A stretch of 64,000 nt of DNA, taken from the NCBI RefSeq assembly GCF_004745805.1, contig NZ_SRLQ01000004.1, forward strand, positions 835,789 through 899,788, read 5' to 3'. The notes under the pieces were generated by a model that saw nothing but the letters and a program-made list of their open reading frames with translations, had not been told where the DNA came from and did not search any database. Positions 10,808 through 21,102 of this stretch are shown here, piece by piece (position 1 is the stretch's first letter; the number at the start of each line of letters is the position of its first letter). A program made the translations under genes and the position numbers. This DNA comes from Mycolicibacterium sp. CH28. Lineage in GTDB: Bacteria; Actinomycetota; Actinomycetes; Mycobacteriales; Mycobacteriaceae.

Positions 10808-10850
10808 CGGACACATGTCCGCTACTGTGGAGATAAGCGGATACGTGTCC
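10808..10850. promoter_or_regulatory. Paired TetR-type operators between the regulator and SDR gene
   Basis: CGGACACATGTCCG (10808-10821) is a perfect 14-bp palindrome. GGATACGTGTCC (10839-10850) is the same motif with one broken pair. Their centres lie exactly 30 bp apart, about three helical turns, so two dimers would bind the same DNA face. Autoregulation and control of the SDR gene are inferred from position. Confidence 0.75.
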
Positions 10851-10880
10851 ACTTTAGCTCGCACGGGAGGCGGAAAACTG

Positions 10881-11617
10881 ATGTCAGCCCTCACCGGGAA
10901 AATCGTCGCAATCACCGGAGCCAGCAGCGGCATCGGCGCGGCCACGGCGCGGCTACTGGCCCACCGCGGCGCGGCGGTCGTCCTCGGCGCACGGCGCGAG
11001 GACCGGCTGCGCACGCTCGCCGACGAAATCCGCGAGGCGGGCGGGACGGCGCTGACCGTCCCCACCGACGTCACCGACCGGGCCGACCTCGAAGGACTGG
11101 TCGGCGCCGCCGTGCAACAGTTCGGGCGCCTCGACGTGCTGATCGGCAACGCCGGGATCAGCCGGATCGGGCCGGTCGAGGATCTCGACGTCGACGGCTG
11201 GTCGGCGATGATCGACGTGAATGTCCGCGGTGTGTTGCACGGTCTCGCGGCGGCACTGCCGGTCTTTCGCCGGCAGGGCCACGGCGATTTCGTCACCGTC
11301 GTCTCCACCGCTGGGCTGAAGATCGTGCCGACCATGGCCGTGTATGCCGCGACCAAGAATGCCGTGCGCACCCTGATGGAGGGGCTGCGCCAGGAGTCGA
11401 CCGACGGTGTCATTCGCACCACCTCGATCTCGCCCGGCTATGTCAACACCGAACTGGACTCCTCGATCGAAGACCCCGAAGCCCGACGGCGGGCGCGCGC
11501 GGAGATGGAGCGCATGGGCCTGCCGCCCGAGGCGGTAGCCCGGGCGATCGCATTCGCCATCGAACAGCCGCGCGATGTCGAGATCGGCGACATCACCATC
11601 CGCCCGACGATCCAGGG

Positions 11618-11621
<4 letters not shown>
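10881..11621 (+). CDS. Short-chain dehydrogenase/reductase (SDR)
   Basis: 246 residues from ATG 10881, preceded by GGGAGG at about 10 bp spacing. Classical SDR motifs: TGASSGIG (cofactor loop), GARREDRL (the Arg after the second strand favours NADPH), NAGIS, active-site Ser in VVSTAGLK and YAATKNA (YxxxK). The substrate cannot be predicted. It is divergent from the TetR gene and probably repressed by it. The last bases overlap the convergent uvrA stop. Confidence 0.93.
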
Positions 11622-14518
<2,897 letters not shown>

Positions 14519-14600
14519 CAGCTCCCCTTCCTGCGGGTTTGTGGGCACGACGATGCCGCCGAGAGGACAGGTCGACTCGCGCGCGGCTCATTGATCCCCA

Positions 14601-14623
14601 ATGCTATGTCGACCCACCGACAA
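14601..14623 (-). promoter_or_regulatory. RecA-independent (PafBC-type) DNA-damage promoter of uvrA
   Basis: On the minus strand TTGTCGGTG (14623-14615), eight bases, then TAGCAT (14606-14601). This fits the published RecA-NDp consensus TTGTCRGTG-N8-TAnnnT of mycobacterial PafBC-controlled damage genes. Transcription would start near 14594, leaving about 75 nt before GTG 14518. No LexA box (TCGAAC-N4-GTTCGA) is seen here. Confidence 0.85.
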
Positions 14624-14637
14624 GTAACGTGGCGGCC

Positions 14638-15315
14638 ATGACAGTCGTCGACGACACCTACACCGGACACGTCGAATCGCAGAGCGCCGCCCGCCGGACA
14701 CTGCCCGGCGCCACCATCATCAAGATGTCGGTGGGCCCGATGGACAACAACACCTACCTGGTGACTTGTTCCCGCACCGGCGAGAGCCTGCTCATCGATG
14801 CCGCCAACGACCCGGACCTGCTCGTTGACCTGGTTCGTGAGCAGGCCCCCAAACTGGCGCTGATCGTCACCAGCCACCAGCACTACGACCACTGGCAGGC
14901 GCTGGCGGCCGTCGCCGAGGCGACCGGGGCGCCCACCGCCGCCCACCAGCTCGACGCCGAGCCGCTGCCCATCCCGCCGGAACGGTTCCTGGCCGGCGGC
15001 GACACCATCACCATCGGTGACCTCGTCTTCGACGTCATCCATCTGCGCGGCCACACCCCCGGCTCGGTGGCCTTGGCATTGCGGCCCACCGCCGAACGCA
15101 CGGCCACCCAGCTGTTCACCGGAGACTGCCTGTTCCCGGGCGGGGTCGGCAAGACGTGGGAGCCCGGCGGCTTCGAGCAACTGCTCGGGGATGTGAGCGC
15201 CAAGGTGTTCGGCGTCTACGACGACGCGACGGTGGTCTACCCCGGCCACGGCGACGACACGACCTTGGGCGCCGAGCGACCACACCTCGCCGAATGGCGC
15301 GAACGCGGCTGGTGA
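14638..15315 (+). CDS. Metallo-beta-lactamase-fold hydrolase (glyoxalase II-like)
   Basis: 225 residues from ATG 14638. The metal-binding signature THxHxDH appears as TSHQHYDHW, followed by HLRGHTPGS, FTGDCLFPGG and YPGHGDDT, which supply the remaining His and Asp ligands of a binuclear metal site. The arrangement is that of glyoxalase II-type thioesterases; the true substrate is unknown. It is divergent from uvrA and matches Rv1637c. The long frame starting at 14539 would run through the uvrA promoter, so ATG 14638 is preferred. Confidence 0.92.
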   Translation: MTVVDDTYTGHVESQSAARRTLPGATIIKMSVGPMDNNTYLVTCSRTGESLLIDAANDPDLLVDLVREQAPKLALIVTSHQHYDHWQALAAVAEATGAPTAAHQLDAEPLPIPPERFLAGGDTITIGDLVFDVIHLRGHTPGSVALALRPTAERTATQLFTGDCLFPGGVGKTWEPGGFEQLLGDVSAKVFGVYDDATVVYPGHGDDTTLGAERPHLAEWRERGW

Positions 15316-15464
15316 TCGCCGCGCATCGAACTCGACGGACGGTACGCCATCACCGTCGAGCTGTCCGGAAATAGCCCTCCCAGGAAATTCACAACTTCGG
15401 ATATGCCATCCGGTACGGTAGGCACGGCTTTTGTCCCTATGGCTGTCCGCACACGGAGGCGTCG

Positions 15465-15812
15465 ATGACCCAGCAACCGCCCGGCAACTATCCCCCGCCT
15501 CCGCCGCCACCCGGCGGGTACTACCCGCCGCAGGGCATGGCGCCGGGCCCCCAGCCCAACACCTATCTGGCGTTCGCCATCCTGACGACATTGTTCTGCT
15601 GCCTGCCCCTAGGTGTGGTGTCGATCGTGAAAGCCAGCCAGGTGAGCGGATTGTGGGCTCAGGGCCGCTACGCCGACGCCCAGCAGTCATCGGCCGCCGC
15701 CAAGAAGTGGGCGATGTGGAGCCTGATCGTCGGCATCGTGGCGATTGTCGTCTATGGCATCCTCTACGCGGCGGGCGCCATGAACGTGGATGTGAGCACC
15801 TCCACGTCGTGA
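15465..15812 (+). CDS. CD225/dispanin-family membrane protein
   Basis: 115 residues with a Pro/Gly/Tyr-rich cytosolic head (NYPPPPPPPGGYYPPQG) and two membrane helices. The dispanin pattern is present: NTYLAFAILTTLFCCLPLGVVSIVKASQV, then a helix YADAQQSSAAAKKWAM and the second segment WSLIVGIVAIVVYGILYA. Bacterial dispanins are abundant in actinobacteria and mostly uncharacterised; eukaryotic relatives (IFITM) alter membrane fusion. It is translationally coupled to the DUF2752 gene through a GTGA overlap. Confidence 0.92.
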   Translation: MTQQPPGNYPPPPPPPGGYYPPQGMAPGPQPNTYLAFAILTTLFCCLPLGVVSIVKASQVSGLWAQGRYADAQQSSAAAKKWAMWSLIVGIVAIVVYGILYAAGAMNVDVSTSTS

Positions 15813-16231
15813 TCCCGGCACGGATCGGGCTCGACCGACTCGGCACACCAATCCTGGTGGGCGCGTTGGCCATCGGTACCTGTGCGGCGGTATGGATCGG
15901 CGACCCGACGACCCCCGGCGGATTCCTGCCGGTCTGTCCGACGAAAGCGCTTCTGGGCGTTGACTGTCCAGGATGCGGTGCGCTGCGCATGCTGTACTCG
16001 CTGATGCACGGTGATGTGATGTCGGCCGTCAGGTTCAACGCCCTGGCTGTGGTGGCTCTGGGCTTCCTGGCCGTCGCCTACGCCACGTGGACCTATGGCC
16101 GCGCCACCGGCCGGCAGGTGCGCAGCTGGCAACATCACCGGTGGGCGGTCGCGGTGACACTGACGGCGGTGTCGCTCTGGTTCGTGGTGCGCAATCTGCC
16201 CTTTGCGCCCTTCGTGTCGCTGCACGTCTGA
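15809..16231 (+). CDS. DUF2752 membrane protein
   Basis: About 140 residues from GTG 15809, which overlaps the dispanin stop (GTGA), so the two are translated as a pair. The DUF2752 signature is clear: CPTKALLGVDCPGCGALRMLYSLMHGD, with three conserved Cys, flanked by hydrophobic segments (PILVGALAIGTCAAVW, ALAVVALGFLAVAYATW, WAVAVTLTAVSLWFVVRNLP). Function unknown. The PxxxxxxxxCPGCG motif could bind metal, which is only a guess. DUF2752 genes often accompany dispanins in actinobacteria. Confidence 0.92.
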   Translation: MIPARIGLDRLGTPILVGALAIGTCAAVWIGDPTTPGGFLPVCPTKALLGVDCPGCGALRMLYSLMHGDVMSAVRFNALAVVALGFLAVAYATWTYGRATGRQVRSWQHHRWAVAVTLTAVSLWFVVRNLPFAPFVSLHV

Positions 16232-16349
16232 ACTCGGAACGCTGCCGCTTCTTCATCAGCCCGTTGACAACGGTTAACAAGCACGGTCACCACAGGCCGC
16301 CAGAATCCCCTATTTTGCACGTGAGTCAAATAGTAGGGGGATCTGGCCC

Positions 16350-19229
16350 ATGCCGAAAACGGTTTGCACACAGAATGTTTCACAAAATCCGGCGCTGGAT
16401 CGCGGCCGTTCGTCGAGCCGCAAGCCCCGGCAGCCCTACGCCTGGCTCGGAGCCGGCGCGGTGGCGCTGGGCGTAGGAGCAGCGTTGGCCGGTGCCGGCG
16501 TCGCTCACGCCGACGGCAGCCCCGCCGCTGGACCGTCGGCCTCGGCCAAGAGCCAGGGAGCCGGTTCCACCGGCAAGTCCGCACGCCACGGCAGCACAAC
16601 GACGATCAGCCCGAAACCTGTTACTGCCCAGCAACACTCAACACCACCGGTCGGCCGTACCGTAGCCAGCACGGCACTCACTGAACGCCCCGCATCGGCA
16701 GCCGCGGTGTCCCCGCGAGCCCGCATCCACACCACCACCCCCGCGGCCGCAAGCGGAACGAGCTCGCCCACTATCGGCTACGCCACCTACCCCCGCCAAC
16801 CCCTTGACCCGAACAACTACGGCCCGGTTCTCGGCGCGCTGGTCCGTCTGGTCAACGAAATCGACTACATCACCACCGACGTCAAGCCTCGGGTCAAACC
16901 GTTCCAACTCCCCTCTACGCCAGGCCAAGCCGTGATAGCCGGAACCTTCGGCGCCTACACCCCCAACGGCGACCCCTTCAGCGTCACCGTCACCGCCGCC
17001 CCCACCAACGGCACCGTGACAATCGCCCCCACCGGGGGCTACTACGTCTACACGCCCAACCCCACCATCGCCGCCACCGGCGGCACCGACACCTTCACCA
17101 TTGCCGCCACCGACACCGGCTACCACCCCATTGCCGAGCTCCTCGGAATCCGTCCCCGCGCCGTCACCGTGACTGTCCCGGTCCGTATCGCCGCCCCCGG
17201 AGTCCAGAGCCTCAGCGATACCGGCGACACCGCCTACTACGTCATGAACACCAGTTACCAACCAATGCAGGTTGCGGGCTATCTGGTCAATCAGGCGTCG
17301 CTGTCACCAGCGGTGGGTCAGGTGATCCAATCGCCGGCTACCGCATCAGACAGTGGACAGACGCAGGGGCTCTTCGAAATCGCACCGGGGAAGACGGTGA
17401 CGGTGTACCTCAACCCCGTCGGCATCATCCACGAAGGCGTGGTCGCAAACTATTACGCGGCCAGCGCAGATGCGCTGGCGATCAGCCCCGACGGCTCGAA
17501 CATCTATGTCACGAATGCCGGCGGGAAATCGATCTCGGTGATCGACGCCGCGACCGGGCTGACCTCATCGACGATCCCGGTCGGCTCGTACCCCTACGGC
17601 ATTGCCGTCACCCCAGACGGATCGCGGCTCTACGTCAACAACGACGGCGACTCGACGGTGTCGGTGATCGATGTCGCGTCGAACGTCGTCACCGCGACCA
17701 TAGCGACGGGCAAGTCCCCGTACCGCATCGCGGTGAGCCCGGACGGCAAATATGCCTACACCGCCAACGGCGGTGACAACACCGTGTCGGTGATCAACAT
17801 CGACCCGTCCGACCCGAACTACAACACAGTGACCGCCACCATCGGTGTCGGCCTGCTGCCGAGCGGAATCGCGGTGAGCCCCGACAACAAGTACGTCTAC
17901 GTCACCAACTACAGCGACAACACGGTGTCGGTGATCAACGTCGCCAGCAACACCGTCATCGACACCATCGCCGGTTTCACCGCCCCGTTCGGGGTGGCGG
18001 TCAGCCCCAACGGCAGCCGGATCTATGTCACCGGCGCGTACGACATCGCCAATCACGCCAGCTCCAACAGTGTCTCGGTGGTCGACGCGGCCACCCGCAC
18101 CATCGACGCCACCATCGGCGTGGGCAACGACCCGCTGTGGGTGGCGGTCAGCCCCGACGGAAACTCGGTGTACGTCACCAACGCGGCATCGAACACCATG
18201 TCGGTGATCAACACCGATCTGACCAGCCCGAGCTACAACACTGTGGTCAACACGATCGCAGTGGGCACTGGCCCGCAAGCGGTCATCTTCCGCCCGGACG
18301 GCACCGCGGGCTACGTCGCCAACAGCCAGAGCAACTCGGTCTCCAAGATCGCGTTCGACACCAGCGGCACCCCCACCGACGGCGGGACCTACCGATACGT
18401 GGTGACCATGACCGGCGGGTCCACACCGGGATGTTCGGCAGCCGGCAGCAACCAATGCCCCGTCGCCGGGACCACCTCCTACCTCGAAGATCCGCCCGGC
18501 ACCATCTACTACATCCCCTCGACCCAACCGCAGCAGCAGTCCGATGTCCTGCAGAACCTGGTCAGCGACGACCTGTCCAACGCCACGTTCTACACGAAGT
18601 CCGAGGCCAGGATCGGATACACCAACCCCCTCAAGGCCCAGGGCTTCAGCCCCTACATCAACAACACCTCGTCCCCGTCGACGAGCACCTACACCGTCTC
18701 GACGACCACCACCACAGCGAGCAGTTCGACGTGGAACGTGTCGGTGAAGGTCACGCAGGAAGAGAAGATGGGCACCCTCACCCTCAAAGCCGAAGAGGGT
18801 GCGTCGTACACCTGGGGAACCACGACGACGAATTCGCAAACCTACACCCAGGCTGTGACCCAGACCGTGCAACCCGGCGAAACTCTCTACTTGTACACCG
18901 AAACCCCGGTCTACCGGTTCTACGGTGACTGGAATGTGCTGTACGGCAACACCACCTACTACCTACAGGACGTCTGGTACGACACTCCCTACGCCGCGGA
19001 CAGCCTGTACCCGAGCTACATCGCCGCCTACACCTGCCAAACCGGGTCTCCGCAGTGCACGCAACTGGCCTCCGGCGACCTCACCGGATACCCCGACTCG
19101 TTCCCGACCAGCGCTCCCACATATCCGGTGGCCGAGTCCGACGTCGACTCCAGCTACAACTCGGCCGCGACCGCCCAAACGCCCAGTCTCTCAGCGTCCT
19201 CTCGCCGCTGGCCTACGATCAGCCTCTGA
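16350..19229 (+). CDS. Secreted YVTN beta-propeller surface protein with Ig-like domain and aerolysin-like C-terminal module
   Basis: 959 residues. An unusually long signal region ends in GAVALGVGAALAGAGVAHADG. A Ser/Thr/Ala-rich linker (to about 150) is followed by an Ig/cadherin-like segment (GDPFSVTVTAAPTNGTVTIA ... GTDTFTIAATDTG, about 205-255). Residues about 370-685 hold seven YVTN blades of the form VSPDGxxxYVTNxxxNTVSVI. The last ~250 residues are different: a long Ser/Thr-rich alternating stretch (STSTYTVSTTTTTASSSTWN, VSVKVTQEEKMGTLTLKAEE, ASYTWGTTTTNSQTYTQAVT) then VQPGETLYLYTETPVYRFYG, a pattern like the membrane-insertion and following strands of aerolysin/ETX-MTX2 pore-formers. 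The propeller is certain; the aerolysin relation is my inference. It stands alone between the dispanin pair and corA. Confidence 0.85.
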   Translation: MPKTVCTQNVSQNPALDRGRSSSRKPRQPYAWLGAGAVALGVGAALAGAGVAHADGSPAAGPSASAKSQGAGSTGKSARHGSTTTISPKPVTAQQHSTPPVGRTVASTALTERPASAAAVSPRARIHTTTPAAASGTSSPTIGYATYPRQPLDPNNYGPVLGALVRLVNEIDYITTDVKPRVKPFQLPSTPGQAVIAGTFGAYTPNGDPFSVTVTAAPTNGTVTIAPTGGYYVYTPNPTIAATGGTDTFTIAATDTGYHPIAELLGIRPRAVTVTVPVRIAAPGVQSLSDTGDTAYYVMNTSYQPMQVAGYLVNQASLSPAVGQVIQSPATASDSGQTQGLFEIAPGKTVTVYLNPVGIIHEGVVANYYAASADALAISPDGSNIYVTNAGGKSISVIDAATGLTSSTIPVGSYPYGIAVTPDGSRLYVNNDGDSTVSVIDVASNVVTATIATGKSPYRIAVSPDGKYAYTANGGDNTVSVINIDPSDPNYNTVTATIGVGLLPSGIAVSPDNKYVYVTNYSDNTVSVINVASNTVIDTIAGFTAPFGVAVSPNGSRIYVTGAYDIANHASSNSVSVVDAATRTIDATIGVGNDPLWVAVSPDGNSVYVTNAASNTMSVINTDLTSPSYNTVVNTIAVGTGPQAVIFRPDGTAGYVANSQSNSVSKIAFDTSGTPTDGGTYRYVVTMTGGSTPGCSAAGSNQCPVAGTTSYLEDPPGTIYYIPSTQPQQQSDVLQNLVSDDLSNATFYTKSEARIGYTNPLKAQGFSPYINNTSSPSTSTYTVSTTTTTASSSTWNVSVKVTQEEKMGTLTLKAEEGASYTWGTTTTNSQTYTQAVTQTVQPGETLYLYTETPVYRFYGDWNVLYGNTTYYLQDVWYDTPYAADSLYPSYIAAYTCQTGSPQCTQLASGDLTGYPDSFPTSAPTYPVAESDVDSSYNSAATAQTPSLSASSRRWPTISL

Positions 19230-19258
19230 CTCGCCGGAAGCCGACGAGCGCCTCGACC

Positions 19259-20269
19259 TCAGAGCCACCCGCGGCGCTTGAACACGACGTAGAGCAGGCC
19301 CGAGGCCACGCTGATGATCAGCGCGCTGGACACCACCCCCGCGGTCTGGGAGAACCCCGGATAGGGAACGTTCTGGCCGTACCAGCCCGTCACCGCCGTC
19401 GGCACCGCGATGATCGCCGCCCAGCCGGTGAGCTTCTTCATGATCGTGTTCAGTCGAGCGTCCTGTAGCGACAGATTGGTCTCGAACACCGTAGTGATCA
19501 TGTCGCGCAACGACTCTGTCCATTCCGCCGCACGGATCACGTGGTCGTACAGATCGGCGTACCAGCTGTCGAGTTCGACGGTGTCGCCGCGCTCGGCACG
19601 GCGACGCATGATCGTGTTGATCACCTCACGCATCGGCAGCACGATGCGGCGCAACTCGACGAGCTCCTTGCGTAGCCGGTAAGTGTCGCGCTGGATCTGG
19701 CGAGTCTGAGCGCGGTCGTCGAACAACCCGTCCTCGAGCGCCTCGATGGCGTCGTCGAGATCCTGGATGGTGTCGAACTGGCCGTCAACGATCACGTCCA
19801 GCAGCGCGTGCAGCAACGCCGGGGCACCCAGCCGCAGCAGGTCGGTGTTGTCGTCCCAACGGCGGACCGCTTCGTCGATATCGAAAACCGGTCGCTGAGG
19901 GTCGTTTTCGTGTCGCACGGTGACGATCCCGTTGTGTAGGACGAAGATCGACACCCGCCCGGTTCGCAACCGCGACTCGAGGTCGTTGTCGAGCGCCGGG
20001 CCCAGCGCCGTCGCATAGACGGTCAGGAACGTGTGCGTCGAGTACCTGGTCGCCTTGGTGCGTTCGGCGTTGGCGACGGTGTCTTCTACGGCGTGCTGGT
20101 CGAAACCGAGTTCGTCGGCCAACTCACCCAGCACCTGATGATCCGGGTTGCACATGTCCACCCACACCAGGGCGCCGTCCTCGCCGAGATGCTCGGAGAC
20201 GTCCTGGAGGGGAAAGTCCTCGACTTTGAGTGCACCGTCAACCCACAGTCGGGTCCGGCAGTGGGTCAT
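19259..20269 (-). CDS. corA: CorA-family divalent cation transporter
   Basis: 336 residues from ATG 20269 (MTHCRTRLWVDG). The soluble alpha/beta domain is followed by long helices (FDTIQDLDDAIEALEDGLFD, LVELRRIVLPMREVINTIM) and two C-terminal membrane segments (WAAIIAVPTAVTGWYGQN, SALIISVASGLLYVVFKRRGWL). The pore signature, normally GMN, reads GQN in WYGQNVPYPG, so the selectivity ring keeps Gly and Asn but has Gln in the middle. CorA pentamers conduct Mg2+ and sometimes Co2+/Ni2+; this variant may differ. It shares direction with the Usp gene upstream, 24 bp away. A longer frame extending to 20863 is an antisense-like shadow. Confidence 0.92.
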   Translation of the reverse strand: MTHCRTRLWVDGALKVEDFPLQDVSEHLGEDGALVWVDMCNPDHQVLGELADELGFDQHAVEDTVANAERTKATRYSTHTFLTVYATALGPALDNDLESRLRTGRVSIFVLHNGIVTVRHENDPQRPVFDIDEAVRRWDDNTDLLRLGAPALLHALLDVIVDGQFDTIQDLDDAIEALEDGLFDDRAQTRQIQRDTYRLRKELVELRRIVLPMREVINTIMRRRAERGDTVELDSWYADLYDHVIRAAEWTESLRDMITTVFETNLSLQDARLNTIMKKLTGWAAIIAVPTAVTGWYGQNVPYPGFSQTAGVVSSALIISVASGLLYVVFKRRGWL

Positions 20270-20292
20270 CGGTCCAGTCTGCCCCAGGGCAG

Positions 20293-20739
20293 CTAGCCGG
20301 TGGTGTGCACGATCAGCACGTCGCTCTTGGACCGGCGCGCGACGTTGGCGGGCACCGAGCCCAGCAGTCGGCCTGCGATGGTGCTCAGACCTACGTTGCC
20401 GACTACCAGCAGATCGGCGCCGACCTCTTCGGCCAGGTCCACCAGGGCGTCGACGGGGGCCCCGACCACAGCGCGTTCTTCGACATTGGTGGCGCCGGCG
20501 GCCTTGGCGCGATCGCGCGCCTCGCGCAGGATCGCGTAGATGGGGGCGTTGCCCGCCATCTTGTAGCCCTCGTCCTTGAGCAGGTCGGCCGCGCGGGTGT
20601 CCTCGCTGGCCGGGAAGTAGGCGGTTGCCACGATGACCTTCGAATCCGCATCGCGGGCAAGCTGGCCCGCCCGGTCGACTGCACGCAGCGAGGAATCCGA
20701 GCCGTCCGTGCCGACGACCACGGTCTTGTAACCGCCCAT
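20293..20739 (-). CDS. Universal stress protein (Rv1636/TB15.3-like, cAMP-binding type)
   Basis: 148 residues of a single UspA domain. Nucleotide-binding motifs: VVVGTDGSDSS at the N-terminus, ADLLVVGNVGLSTIAGRLLGS and the closing SDVLIVHTTG. By sequence and synteny it is the counterpart of Rv1636, which has been reported to bind cAMP with high affinity. It lies 24 bp upstream of corA on the same strand and may be co-transcribed. A role in buffering cAMP is known for the family, not shown here. Confidence 0.95.
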   Translation of the reverse strand: MGGYKTVVVGTDGSDSSLRAVDRAGQLARDADSKVIVATAYFPASEDTRAADLLKDEGYKMAGNAPIYAILREARDRAKAAGATNVEERAVVGAPVDALVDLAEEVGADLLVVGNVGLSTIAGRLLGSVPANVARRSKSDVLIVHTTG

Positions 20740-21102
20740 CCGTTACCCTCCAGTCTTCAATTGCAACGCCATCCGGAACAGTAACGCCTCGGCGCCATGC
20801 AAGGATGCGATTCACGCCATGCGGTAATTCCGAAACACCGCGCAAGGCCACTCTACCGGCCAAAATGGCCTCGCCGGTAGCGGCGTGAGCTTCCTGACAG
20901 CAACGGCAATTTCAAATCCGGATCGCCGCGGAATCGCGATTGTCGGAGCCGCCACATCAATGATGACCAATGGTGCAAATCTGAAACCCCGCGAATTCAG
21001 CCGGTCCTCGATAGCGCCGGCACCGCCCGACACGCCGAGCGGCCAGGTGAACGGCGGGTTACCGTTTGGCTCACCAATGGACGTGGTACAGGACGGCCCC
21101 GA
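20740..21102. other. 363-bp intergenic region, divergent promoters
   Basis: No convincing gene. It separates the Usp gene from the mannosyltransferase. Base composition drops around 20890-21000. An 8-bp inverted repeat, CTACCGGC (20853-20860) and GCCGGTAG (20873-20880), encloses a smaller GGCC-AAAAT-GGCC stem. There is no T-run, so it is more likely an operator or RNA structure than a terminator. Short frames here (for example on the minus strand to 20812) lack coding character. Confidence 0.4.

Noticed and set aside
14549..14637. LexA/SOS box upstream of uvrA
   Set aside because: No TCGAAC-N4-GTTCGA-like dyad is present; the damage motif found is of the RecA-independent type.
20270..20863. 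N-terminal extension of the corA frame
   Set aside because: Covers the Usp gene in another frame and has no homology features; the CorA start MTHCRTRLWVDG at 20269 fits the family.
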